From UBA11606 sp049437325 (GTDB lineage: Bacteria > Actinomycetota > Acidimicrobiia > Acidimicrobiales > Aldehydirespiratoraceae): a DNA stretch of 52,944 bases. The notes below the pieces were generated by a model that made no database searches, was not told the origin of the DNA, and saw nothing but the letters and a program-made list of their open reading frames with translations. The position numbers and the translations under genes were made by a program. Each line of letters starts with the position of its first letter. Position 1 is the stretch's first letter. Positions 1 to 8,441 of this stretch are shown here, piece by piece. The stretch covers positions 1-52,944 of the forward strand of contig JBMTIM010000017.1 in assembly GCA_049437325.1 (NCBI GenBank). The letters run 5' to 3'.

Positions 1-2057
1 AGCGACCGCGCCGCCGGCACCGAATCGGTGGCAATTGCCTCGAGAATCGCTGCAGTGACCGGCGCCGCCGATGCACTGCCGAAACCCGACTCTTCCATCA
101 CGACGGCGATCGCGAACTCGGGCTCGGCGTCGGGGTCCACCGTCGAACCGGGCCAGTACACGGGGGCATAGGCGGCGAACAACGACGTGTCGGCCTTTTG
201 GGTGGTTTCCGATTTGACCTCTGCGGTACCGGTTTTCCCGGCCACCGGCCATTGCCCGAAGACCGGATTGGCGTTGATGAACGAGCGCGTCGCAGTGCCT
301 CCCTGGCGAAGGGTCACTCCGATCAGGCCATTCTCGATGGGCTCGATGAACTCGGCCGGCAATTGGAGGTCACGAAGGACACGGGGTGAGAACCGCCGGA
401 CGAGCTCACCCTCGGCGTCGGTGATCTTGACTGCCACATTCGGTTGATGCAGGCGCCCACCATTGCCCAACGTTGCGTAGAGGTTCGCAAGCTGAAGGGG
501 TGTGACCAACAGTTCGCCCTGCCCGATCGACAGGTTGACGGTTGCACCCGCGAACCACTGGCTGCCGTCGACGGCAAAGACGCCGGCGTCGTACTGGCGG
601 TCGTAGTAGGCCCGGTCGGGGACGGCGCCGGATCGCTCATAGGGAAGCTGAATACCGCTGCCGATACCCAGACCGATCGCCCGTGCCCACTTCTGGATCC
701 CCTCGTCCTGGAGATAGCCGTCGGCGTCGGGCTCTTGGGGCCGCAGCCAAAATCCCTCACCGCCGATCTCGTAGAAGTAGGTGTCGCTCGAAACGCGGAG
801 CGCGCCACGCAGGTCGACCCATCGGCTGCCATTGAACGGGCTCGAGAATCGACAGGTGGAGGACTCCTCGAAACAACGGCTGTAGGTGTAGGAGCCCTGG
901 TCGTTGTACAGCGCGTCCGGAGAACGAAGCGCATCGGGGCCATCACCGAGCACCCCTTCCTGAAGGGCCGCAAGCGCAGTGACCGGCTTGAACGTCGACC
1001 CCGGGGCGTAGGTGCCCTGGATGGCCCGGTTGAGAATGGGAGAAAAGTTTTCTTCGCTGATCAATTCGCGGAACTGGGTGGCGGTGATGCCCTGAACGAA
1101 GTCGGCCGGTTCGTATGTCGGGAACGAGGCCATCGCCAGGAGGTCACCGTTGCGTGGGTCGATCATCACCACGCTGCCGGCCGGGGCGACAATCGGCGGG
1201 TCACCGTCGTCAGCCCCCCGCTGTCGAGCGCTCCGCAGCCCCTTGGCCAACTCTTGCTCTGCGAGCATCTGGAGATCGAGGTCGATCGAGAGCCACACAT
1301 CGTTGCCGGGAATCGGCGGCTCGTACCGCTCCTCGACTTCACCGACGACCCGGAGGCTTGCGTTGATCTCGAGCCACCGGGTACCCGGGACACCCCGGAG
1401 TTCGCTCTCGAAGATCCGTTCGATCCCTGTCTTCCCGATCTCATGGTTGAGCTGATACGTCTTCGCACCATCGGACTCCGGATCGAGCTGCGCCTGCTTC
1501 TGCTCCCATTCCGTCCGGTTGATCGGGCCGACGTACCCCAACAGATGTGCAGCCAGTGAGCCGTAGGGGTACGCCCGGACCGTACGTTTGACGATCTCGA
1601 CACCAGGGAACTCATCGGGCCGTTCCCCGAGAAAAACGAGCAACTCCGGATTCACGTCCACGGCGACCGGAATTCGTTCGTAGGGCCCGAAGGACTGGTC
1701 GTCGAATTCGTCGACCATGGACTCGACCTTGACCAACCTGCCACTCCGACTGACGGCGATGGCAAGCCGGAGGAACATCGCCTCACGTTCTGTCGACTCG
1801 AGGTCCTCCATGACCGCCCGATCGATCGTGACGACCTGCACCACTTTGTTGTCGACGATCACGCGGCCGTTGCGGTCGAGAATCCGTCCGCGCGGTGCCT
1901 CCTCGTACACGGGTTCGAGCACGTTGGTGAGCGCTTGCTCCTGGAACTCCTCACGCATCGACTCGACCCCCTGCAGGTACCAGAGCCGAGCTCCGAGCGC
2001 GCCGAACAGGACTAGCGAGGCAAAGGCGAACATCCGCATGCGGACGAGTGCGTTCAT
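1..2057 (-). CDS. mrdA: Penicillin-binding protein 2 (peptidoglycan transpeptidase), C-terminus beyond the left edge
   Basis: Class B penicillin-binding protein that cross-links peptidoglycan during cell elongation. It is membrane-anchored and normally partners RodA and the MreBCD complex. About 685 codons lie in the window with no stop before base 1, so only the extreme C-terminus is missing. A single N-terminal membrane helix (about residues 6-22) is followed by the dimerisation-domain motif RGRILDRNG. The transpeptidase domain shows the catalytic STFK near residue 353, SSD near residue 422 and KTGTAE near residue 608. The start ATG overlaps the stop of mreD by four bases (ATGA), so it is the last visible member of the mreBCD operon. 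Family assignment is from motifs and context; rodA would be expected to the left of the window. Confidence 0.95.
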   Translation of the reverse strand, partial: MNALVRMRMFAFASLVLFGALGARLWYLQGVESMREEFQEQALTNVLEPVYEEAPRGRILDRNGRVIVDNKVVQVVTIDRAVMEDLESTEREAMFLRLAIAVSRSGRLVKVESMVDEFDDQSFGPYERIPVAVDVNPELLVFLGERPDEFPGVEIVKRTVRAYPYGSLAAHLLGYVGPINRTEWEQKQAQLDPESDGAKTYQLNHEIGKTGIERIFESELRGVPGTRWLEINASLRVVGEVEERYEPPIPGNDVWLSIDLDLQMLAEQELAKGLRSARQRGADDGDPPIVAPAGSVVMIDPRNGDLLAMASFPTYEPADFVQGITATQFRELISEENFSPILNRAIQGTYAPGSTFKPVTALAALQEGVLGDGPDALRSPDALYNDQGSYTYSRCFEESSTCRFSSPFNGSRWVDLRGALRVSSDTYFYEIGGEGFWLRPQEPDADGYLQDEGIQKWARAIGLGIGSGIQLPYERSGAVPDRAYYDRQYDAGVFAVDGSQWFAGATVNLSIGQGELLVTPLQLANLYATLGNGGRLHQPNVAVKITDAEGELVRRFSPRVLRDLQLPAEFIEPIENGLIGVTLRQGGTATRSFINANPVFGQWPVAGKTGTAEVKSETTQKADTSLFAAYAPVYWPGSTVDPDAEPEFAIAVVMEESGFGSASAAPVTAAILEAIATDSVPAARS

Positions 2058-2551
2058 CGGCGCATCGTCCCTTCCCCACCCAGTGCCCACATCATCACCG
2101 GCGAAACCAGCGGGGTCAGCAGCGCATGGAGAATCCCAACGATCAGCGCGATCCGAAACATGTCGATGCGCAACAGTTCGGGCGATCCCATGATCCCTCC
2201 GATGAGGGCGTACCCGAGTACTGCCATCCCGCTCGCCACGAAGACCACCACTGCGAGCTGCAGTCGACTGTCGTGGAACAAACCCTCGTTGAACCTGGCG
2301 ACCGCATAGGCGATGAGCGCAAGGGTGAACGCCGTGACACCGAGCGGTGTCGGCAGGTAGACGTCCCAGAGCAAGCCGGCACCGAACGCCACCAACAATC
2401 CCCGTTCCGGGCCGATGAAGAAGGCGCCGAACACTGCGAGAAGCGAGAGGAGTTCTGGGGCAACGCCGAAAAATCGAACGTCGACGAACACGGTGAGTTG
2501 AACGAGCAACGCCGCAAGCATCACCAGTCCGAGACGGATCGGCACGCTCAC
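2054..2551 (-). CDS. mreD: Rod shape-determining protein MreD
   Basis: Integral membrane component of the elongation complex that links MreB/MreC to the peptidoglycan synthases. The 165-residue product is almost entirely hydrophobic with about five predicted membrane helices, and contains the typical GLLWDVYLPTPLGVTAF stretch near residues 59-75 (MreD proteins carry a similar G-x3-D segment). It overlaps mreC by four bases upstream and mrdA by four bases downstream, which suggests translational coupling. MreD sequences are weakly conserved, so the call leans on size, hydrophobicity and position between mreC and mrdA. Confidence 0.92.
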   Translation of the reverse strand: MSVPIRLGLVMLAALLVQLTVFVDVRFFGVAPELLSLLAVFGAFFIGPERGLLVAFGAGLLWDVYLPTPLGVTAFTLALIAYAVARFNEGLFHDSRLQLAVVVFVASGMAVLGYALIGGIMGSPELLRIDMFRIALIVGILHALLTPLVSPVMMWALGGEGTMRR

Positions 2552-3486
2552 CGGTCTGACTCCGGATCCTGTGGGACCTCGATGTCGAGAGGAATGCTGG
2601 TACTCGGCGTCGGCTCCAGTGGCACTTGGTCGACACCTGACGCAATCAGCACAGTCACATAGCTGAGGTCGCGAACATCGTTGGCCAGTTCGACCTCCAC
2701 GATCATTGCGATGTCGTTTTCCGGATCGAGGTAGACATCCGTGATTCTGCCGAGCGGTATCTCGGCCGGGTAGCGGCTGCTCGCTGCCGTGACGACAACC
2801 GAATCGAGAGCAGGCAGCAAGGAACCATCATCGCCCTCGGGCCACTCGAGCCCCCGGTCGATGACGAAGGTTCGTACGTCGTCAGGAAGTGTGTGGCCGA
2901 GACCGACCTCGTCGGTCGCTGTAAGTCGAACACCGATGACGAGATTCGCATCACTGAGGAGTTGAACACTGGCGGTGATGGCATCAACTCGTTCGACACG
3001 CCCGACGAGTCCCGCACCGGTCACCACTGCCATGCCAGGCCGAATGCCATGGTTCGTGCCCTTATCGATCGTGACCACGTGCTCATCGAAATTCCCAACA
3101 GCCGTCCGGACCACCGTCGCCGTCACGGTCGGAATCGTCGGCAGGTAGGTGATCTCGGTCGCCTCGAGCAGGCGACGGAACGCAGCCCGTTCCGCCTCGG
3201 CAGCAAGCTGCGCTCCCAGCGCGTTGTCGAGCTCTTCGCGGAGCTGATCACGTTCGGCGGCGAGATCGTCGTAGTCGAAGATGGCATTCCACGTGTTTGC
3301 AAACGGGGAGGCGACAAAGCCGGCGACCTCGGCAATCGGGTGAAGCAGGTCACGCACCCACCGCTGGGCGGCTCCGAGTGGGCCGAATCCACTGAGGTCG
3401 AGGCTCAACAGGGTGATCGCCGTGAGGACAAGGAGCACCAGCCGGCGCCGACCACGGTCACTTCCACCTCCCTGCGGGAGCACCAT
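2548..3486 (-). CDS. mreC: Rod shape-determining protein MreC
   Basis: Bitopic membrane protein whose extracytoplasmic domain contacts PBP2 and positions cell-wall synthesis. The product has 312 residues: a short basic N-terminus, one membrane helix (about residues 17-34), a coiled-coil segment (around residues 75-105, rich in DQLREELDNALGAQ-type heptads), then the beta-rich MreC domain with the typical G-(I/M)-x-x-G-M-A-V-V and GLVGRV motifs. The C-terminus is Pro/Ser rich. The ATG start lies 10 bases after the mreB stop and the stop overlaps the mreD start by four bases. Nothing unusual was seen. Confidence 0.95.
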   Translation of the reverse strand: MVLPQGGGSDRGRRRLVLLVLTAITLLSLDLSGFGPLGAAQRWVRDLLHPIAEVAGFVASPFANTWNAIFDYDDLAAERDQLREELDNALGAQLAAEAERAAFRRLLEATEITYLPTIPTVTATVVRTAVGNFDEHVVTIDKGTNHGIRPGMAVVTGAGLVGRVERVDAITASVQLLSDANLVIGVRLTATDEVGLGHTLPDDVRTFVIDRGLEWPEGDDGSLLPALDSVVVTAASSRYPAEIPLGRITDVYLDPENDIAMIVEVELANDVRDLSYVTVLIASGVDQVPLEPTPSTSIPLDIEVPQDPESDR

Positions 3487-3496
3487 GGTGCTGCGT

Positions 3497-4546
3497 CTAG
3501 AGCTCGCCCGAGCTCACGACCACACCGCGCAGAGCTTCCAGTTCTTCGAGGACCTGACCCGAGCCGATAGCGACCGCAAACAACGGATCGGCCGCCAGCT
3601 TGATCGGCATGCCGGTCTCGTCATTGAGACGTCGATCGATCCCCCGAAGCAACGCACCGCCGCCTGCGATGGTGATGCCACTGTCCATCACGTCGGCAGC
3701 AAGCTCAGGAGGAGTCTGGTCGAGGGTCGACTTCACCGCGTCACAGATGGCAGAGACAGGCTCCTCGAGCGCTTCGCGGATGTCGCCTGTCGAAACAACG
3801 ATGGTTCGCGGCAGACCCGACACGAGATCGCGTCCACGGATCTCGGCTCGCAGCTCCTTGTCGAGTGGCCACGCCGAGCCGAGCTGCATCTTGATCTCTT
3901 CCGCCGTTCGTTCACCCAGCGCAAGGCTGAATTCCTTCTTCACGTATTGCACGATGGCGTCGTCGAGTTCATCGCCACCCACGCGCGCCGACTCACTCGC
4001 CACCACACCGCCGAGCGAGATCACGGCAACTTCGGTCGTCCCGCCACCGATGTCGACAATCATGTTGCCGGTCGGTTGCTGCACCGGCAGGCCAGCACCG
4101 ATGGCAGCCGCCATCGGTTCTTCGATGATCATGGCTGGCTTGCGAGCCCCGGCAAACTCGGCAGCTTCCTGCACTGCACGCTGCTCGACGCCAGTGATCC
4201 CCGACGGAACTGCGATGACCATGCGCGGCTTCGCCCACTTGCGTTGATGCACCTTCTGGATGAAGTAGCGCATCATTTTTTCGCAGATGTCGAAGTCGGC
4301 GATCACGCCATCCTTCAACGGTCGAATGGCCTGGATGTTCGACGGCGTACGCCCGATCATGCGCTTGGCTTCCGAACCCACCGCCAACGCACGACCCGTC
4401 GCAGTGTCGATCGCCACCACGGAGGGCTCATTGAGCACGATGCCTACCCCACGGACGTAGACGATCGTGTTCGCCGTTCCAAGGTCGACTGCCATGTCGC
4501 GTCCGATGACGGCCCCAAAGCTCGAAAGCAGGGAATCAGCCACCAT
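3497..4546 (-). CDS. mreB: Rod shape-determining protein MreB (actin homologue)
   Basis: Bacterial actin that forms membrane-associated filaments steering lateral wall synthesis. The 349-residue product has the usual family length. Actin-fold nucleotide-binding motifs are present: DLGTANT near residue 22 (phosphate 1), DIGGGTTEVAV (phosphate 2) and the late adenosine-motif segment TIAGGGALLRG. The N-terminus carries a short hydrophobic stretch before the fold. It heads the mreB-mreC-mreD-mrdA operon on the minus strand. The 188-base gap to ndk (4547-4734) must hold its promoter; a weak TTGCAA...TACACT pair with an over-long 19-base spacer (4665-4635, minus strand) is the best I see and is not convincing. 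Confidence 0.97.
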   Translation of the reverse strand: MVADSLLSSFGAVIGRDMAVDLGTANTIVYVRGVGIVLNEPSVVAIDTATGRALAVGSEAKRMIGRTPSNIQAIRPLKDGVIADFDICEKMMRYFIQKVHQRKWAKPRMVIAVPSGITGVEQRAVQEAAEFAGARKPAMIIEEPMAAAIGAGLPVQQPTGNMIVDIGGGTTEVAVISLGGVVASESARVGGDELDDAIVQYVKKEFSLALGERTAEEIKMQLGSAWPLDKELRAEIRGRDLVSGLPRTIVVSTGDIREALEEPVSAICDAVKSTLDQTPPELAADVMDSGITIAGGGALLRGIDRRLNDETGMPIKLAADPLFAVAIGSGQVLEELEALRGVVVSSGEL

Positions 4547-4734
4547 GATTGACCACCGCCTTTGTCGTCGGCCTCGAAGCGAGGGTGTGCCAGCTACACA
4601 TCAGGCCATTGCCGTTGAGGAGTTGGCCGCCATCAGTGTAAACGCGGATAGTCACCGAATTGCAACACTTCTCGACCACACCGCAGCTCGAACGTGCCGA
4701 AGCCGGAGCTCGAAGGAGGTCTGCGTTGCCGTTC

Positions 4735-5142
4735 TCAGAGGTTGGGGAAGAAAATACCGATCTCACGAGCAGCCGACTCGGCGGAGTCGGAGCCGTGGAT
4801 CAGGTTCTCGGTGAAGACGGTTCCGAGATCACCGCGAATCGTGCCCGGGGCAGCAACCATGGGGTTGGTTGCGCCCATCATCTCCCGCACCGTTGCCCAG
4901 GTTCCCTCGGGACCCTCCAGCACTGCGACCAGCGCCGGGCCACGGCTCATGAACGCCACCAGGTCCTCGTAGAAGCCCTTGCCCACGTGCTCTTCGTAGT
5001 GCCGGGCCAGCGTGTCGGCATCGAGGGTCCGCAGCTCAGCAGCAACAATCCCGAAACCCTTGGCCTCGAAGCGGCTCAGGATCTGACCGACGAGTCCACG
5101 CTCGACCGAGTCAGGCTTACAGATGATGAAGGTGCGTTCCAT
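4735..5142 (-). CDS. ndk: Nucleoside diphosphate kinase
   Basis: Transfers the gamma phosphate of ATP to nucleoside diphosphates through a phospho-histidine intermediate. The 135-residue product matches the family length. It begins MERTFIICKPD (the KPD nucleotide-site segment) and ends with the signature NLIHGSDS holding the catalytic histidine near residue 115. It lies 69 bases downstream of folC on the same strand, a common actinobacterial arrangement, and is followed by the mreB promoter gap. Confidence 0.97.
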   Translation of the reverse strand: MERTFIICKPDSVERGLVGQILSRFEAKGFGIVAAELRTLDADTLARHYEEHVGKGFYEDLVAFMSRGPALVAVLEGPEGTWATVREMMGATNPMVAAPGTIRGDLGTVFTENLIHGSDSAESAAREIGIFFPNL

Positions 5143-5211
5143 GGCCGTGAGGCTAGCGGTGACGCTTTGTGTTCAACCTGGAATCTCAACCCTGCGGCGG
5201 CCCCGGCCCGC

Positions 5212-6507
5212 TCAGAGTTCGTCCACGATGGTGCGAATCCGGCCGACAACCGGATTGGTGCCGGCCACCACGATCAAGTCGTCGTCCTCGGCTTGGCCGA
5301 GAAGATGTTCGATGGCCGTATCGACGTCGGCGACTGCGTCGGCAATGCCACCTGCGTCGCGAACAGCTGCGGCCAGCGCGTCGGCATCGATCCCGCGGGC
5401 CGTCGGAGCTCTGCATGTGACGACCAGCTGGTACTCATGCACCCGCAGGGCTCGGCAGATGTCGATGGGAATGCGACCATCCTGCATACCGAGCAGCAGG
5501 AAGCGGCGACCACCCTGCGAGAAGTCGTCGGCGAGGGTCTCGGCGAGTGCCATTGCGCCGGGGACGTTGTGCGCCGTGTCGAGAAGGACCATGGGTGATC
5601 GACGAACGAATTCGAGACGCCCGGGTACGACCACACCGCCCAACGCCTCCTCGACGACGTCGTGTGGGAGCGCGGCATCGAAGAACTCTTCGACCGCAGT
5701 CAGGGCAAGCGATGCATTCACCGCCTGGAACCCGCCATGAAGTCCCAGAAAAACATCATCGTGCACTGCCCGCGGAGTGCGCAGCGAGACGAGCCGACCA
5801 CCAACGGCCAGCCGATCGTCCATCACGCCGAAGTCGTCACCACGCACCACGGCCCGCGCCGGCCCCTCACCGAGAAAAATCGGTACGAGTCGCGGATCTT
5901 CCTCCCCCAGCACCAGCGTGCTCCTCGGCTCGATGATCCCGGCCTTCTCACTGGCGATCGATGCCCGCCAGTCGCCCTCGCCGGCGCTGTGGTCGAGCCC
6001 GATATTGGTCACGCAGGCGACTTGGGCCTCGACCACATTGGTTGCGTCGTAGCGGCCGAGTAGTCCGACCTCGATCACCGCCACATCGACCGCCTCGTTG
6101 GCGAAGTGCAGCAGCGCTGCGGCGGTGACCGTCTCGAACCAGGTCGCGGCAACGGAATGGGCCTCGAGTGCCAACACGACATCGCCGATCACCTCGCCGA
6201 ACGCATCCTCGGAGATGGTTTCTCCGCCGGTACGGATGCGCTCGGTCGTCGACTCGAGGTGGGGGCTGAGGTAGGCACCGGTCCGCAGTCCCATGCCTTC
6301 GAGCAGCGCTTCCATCATCCGCACCGACGAGCCTTTGCCGTTGGTCCCGGTCACGTGAATGACCGGGTACGACCGATGAGGGTCACCCAGCATGGCCATG
6401 ATCTCGACCATGGGATCGGTGCTCAGGCCCGAAACTGCGCCGGCCCTCGGAATGGCTTCGTGATTGATCAGCCCGTCGAGGTGCGCGACGGCTTCCTCGT
6501 ACTGCAC
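5212..6507 (-). CDS. folC: Dihydrofolate synthase / folylpolyglutamate synthase
   Basis: Mur-ligase-family enzyme that adds glutamate to dihydropteroate and to folates using ATP. The 431-residue product has the P-loop VTGTNGKGS near residues 52-60 and later family features such as DTAHN near residue 311 and the C-terminal Rossmann-like domain with RRFLLLGMQDGR. It starts six bases after the clpX stop, so it is probably co-transcribed with tig-clpP-clpX. The valS gene that often separates clpX and folC in actinobacteria is absent here. Normal length and motifs. Confidence 0.94.
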   Translation of the reverse strand: MQYEEAVAHLDGLINHEAIPRAGAVSGLSTDPMVEIMAMLGDPHRSYPVIHVTGTNGKGSSVRMMEALLEGMGLRTGAYLSPHLESTTERIRTGGETISEDAFGEVIGDVVLALEAHSVAATWFETVTAAALLHFANEAVDVAVIEVGLLGRYDATNVVEAQVACVTNIGLDHSAGEGDWRASIASEKAGIIEPRSTLVLGEEDPRLVPIFLGEGPARAVVRGDDFGVMDDRLAVGGRLVSLRTPRAVHDDVFLGLHGGFQAVNASLALTAVEEFFDAALPHDVVEEALGGVVVPGRLEFVRRSPMVLLDTAHNVPGAMALAETLADDFSQGGRRFLLLGMQDGRIPIDICRALRVHEYQLVVTCRAPTARGIDADALAAAVRDAGGIADAVADVDTAIEHLLGQAEDDDLIVVAGTNPVVGRIRTIVDEL

Positions 6508-6513
6508 CAGCAG

Positions 6514-7767
6514 TTAGCTGGCCCGGCGGTCGGCACCGACCGTGATGATCTCCGGAATCGCAGTGCCAAGGACCGACTCGGGCGTGACGACAACTTTGGT
6601 CACATCATCACGGCCCGGGATGTCGTACATCGTCTCGAGGAGGGTCTCCTCGAGGATGGCACGCAAGCCACGAGCACCGGTGTTGCGCTTGATCGCTTCG
6701 TCGGCGATCGCCCCGAGCGCGTCCGGGGTGAACTCGAGTTCGACGTCCTCGAAGTCGAACATCTTGCGGTACTGCTTGATCAGCGCGTTGCGCGGTTCGG
6801 TGAGTATCTCCACGAGTGCATCGCGCTCGAGATGATTGACCGCGCCAACGACCGGCATACGGCCGATGAACTCTGGGATGAGCCCGAACTTGGTGAGGTC
6901 CTCGGGAAGCACGTCGTTGAAGATCGCACCAAGATCCTTGTCCTCGGGGCGACGAATGTCTGCGCCGAAACCGACACCCTTCGCTCCCACTCGGTCCTCG
7001 ACGATCTTCTCGATACCGGCGAATGCTCCACCACAGATGAACAAGATGTTCGTGGTGTCGATTTGCAGGAACTCCTGATGGGGATGTTTCCGACCACCTT
7101 GGGGCGGTACTGCCGCCGAGGTCCCCTCGAGGATTTTCAGCAGGGCCTGTTGCACGCCCTCGCCGGAGACATCGCGGGTGATCGAGGGGTTCTCGCTCTT
7201 GCGTGCCACCTTGTCGATCTCGTCGATGTAGATGATGCCGGTCTCGGCCCGCTTGACGTCGTAGTCGGCGGCCTGGATCAGCTTCAGCAGGATGTTCTCG
7301 ACGTCCTCACCGACGTAGCCCGCCTCGGTCAGTGCGGTGGCGTCGGCGATCGCAAACGGCACGTTGAGCATCCGTGCCAACGTCTGTGCCATGTAGGTCT
7401 TGCCGCAGCCGGTGGGACCGATGAGCAAGATGTTGGATTTGGACAGCTCGACTTCACCATCGAGGCTGCTGTCGAGTTCGATCCGCTTGTAGTGGTTGTA
7501 GACGGCGACCGACAGAATCCGTTTCGCCTGATCCTGACCGACGATGTAGTCGTTCAGGAACGAGTAGATCTCACGGGGCGACGGAAGATCACCAAGACTG
7601 ACGTCGGTGGTCTCGGCCAGCTCCTCTTCGATGATCTCGTTGCAGAGGTCGATGCACTCATCGCAGATGTACACGCCGGGACCGGCGATCAACTTTTTGA
7701 CCTGCTTTTGCGACTTGCCGCAAAAAGAGCACTTCAGGAGTTCCCCACCCTCACCGAACTTCGCCAC
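6514..7767 (-). CDS. clpX: ATP-dependent Clp protease ATP-binding subunit ClpX
   Basis: AAA+ unfoldase that recognises tagged substrates and feeds them to ClpP. The 417-residue protein begins with the four-cysteine zinc-binding domain (CSFCGK...CDECIDLC, about residues 15-41). It has Walker A GPTGCGKT near residue 117, Walker B IIYIDEIDK, the pore-loop GYVGEDVE, and the sensor-2 region GARGLRAI. It lies 20 bases downstream of clpP and six bases upstream of folC, forming a tight operon. The IGF-type ClpP-binding loop is present as RVGAKGVGFGAD. Nothing odd was seen. Confidence 0.98.
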   Translation of the reverse strand: MAKFGEGGELLKCSFCGKSQKQVKKLIAGPGVYICDECIDLCNEIIEEELAETTDVSLGDLPSPREIYSFLNDYIVGQDQAKRILSVAVYNHYKRIELDSSLDGEVELSKSNILLIGPTGCGKTYMAQTLARMLNVPFAIADATALTEAGYVGEDVENILLKLIQAADYDVKRAETGIIYIDEIDKVARKSENPSITRDVSGEGVQQALLKILEGTSAAVPPQGGRKHPHQEFLQIDTTNILFICGGAFAGIEKIVEDRVGAKGVGFGADIRRPEDKDLGAIFNDVLPEDLTKFGLIPEFIGRMPVVGAVNHLERDALVEILTEPRNALIKQYRKMFDFEDVELEFTPDALGAIADEAIKRNTGARGLRAILEETLLETMYDIPGRDDVTKVVVTPESVLGTAIPEIITVGADRRAS

Positions 7768-7787
7768 GCAGTCGTCCCCTGACAGTC

Positions 7788-8435
7788 CTAGCTCACGGCC
7801 GTGATCGGCCCGCTGTTGTCGACCACATTACGCGTTTCGATCACCTCATCGATGATTCCATACGCTTTGGCCTCGGCAGCGGTCATCACGAAGTCGCGAT
7901 CGGTGTCGGCGGCGATCTTCTCAACCGTCTGTCCGGTGTGGTGTGCGAGCACCTCCTCGAGGCTGCTCTTCATGCGCTGAATCTCGGCCGCGATCAGCTC
8001 GATGTCGCTCGCCTGGCCCTGTGCGCCGGCGTAGGGCTGGTGGATCAAGATGCGTGCATGAGGCAACGCCAGACGCTTCCCCTTGGCGCCTGCGGCGAGA
8101 AGCACCGCAGCCGCCGACGCTGCCTGGCCGAAACAGATCGTGGTGATGTCGGGCTTGATGTACGACATCGTGTCGTAGATGGCGAACAGGGCATTGATGT
8201 CGCCACCCGGGCTGTTGATGTAGAGGTTGATGTCCTTGTCGGGGTTCTCCGACTCGAGATGCAGAAGCTGGGCGCAGATCAGGTTGGCGACGGTGTCGTC
8301 GATCGGCGTGCCGACGAAGATGATGTTCTCCTTGAGGAGCTTCGAATAGAGGTCATAGCCACGCTCACCACGGTTGGTCTGCTCGACGACCGTCGGGACG
8401 AGGTAGTTGCGGGGGGAGATGTTCATAGCGCTCAC
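7788..8435 (-). CDS. clpP: ATP-dependent Clp protease proteolytic subunit (ClpP2-like)
   Basis: Serine peptidase of the Clp complex. The 215-residue product holds the triad: Ser in FGQAASAAAVLLAAG, His in LIHQPYAG and Asp in TDRDFVMTA. The AASAAA version of the active-site motif (instead of AASMG) resembles actinobacterial ClpP2. Actinobacteria commonly carry two adjacent clpP genes between tig and clpX; only one is present here, six bases after tig and 20 bases before clpX. Whether a second clpP exists elsewhere cannot be told from this window. A second in-frame ATG (MNISPRN) four codons in is an alternative start. Confidence 0.96.
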   Translation of the reverse strand: MSAMNISPRNYLVPTVVEQTNRGERGYDLYSKLLKENIIFVGTPIDDTVANLICAQLLHLESENPDKDINLYINSPGGDINALFAIYDTMSYIKPDITTICFGQAASAAAVLLAAGAKGKRLALPHARILIHQPYAGAQGQASDIELIAAEIQRMKSSLEEVLAHHTGQTVEKIAADTDRDFVMTAAEAKAYGIIDEVIETRNVVDNSGPITAVS

Positions 8436-8441
8436 TTTGCC

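Noticed and set aside
444..1559. A 371-codon plus-strand open frame at the left edge
   Set aside because: It is antisense to the PBP2 gene, whose STFK, SSD and KTG motifs prove the minus strand is coding.
4635..4665. TTGCAA/TACACT pair as the mreB promoter
   Set aside because: The spacer of 19 bases is too long for a confident sigma-70-type promoter and TTGCAA is a weak -35, so it is mentioned only with mreB.
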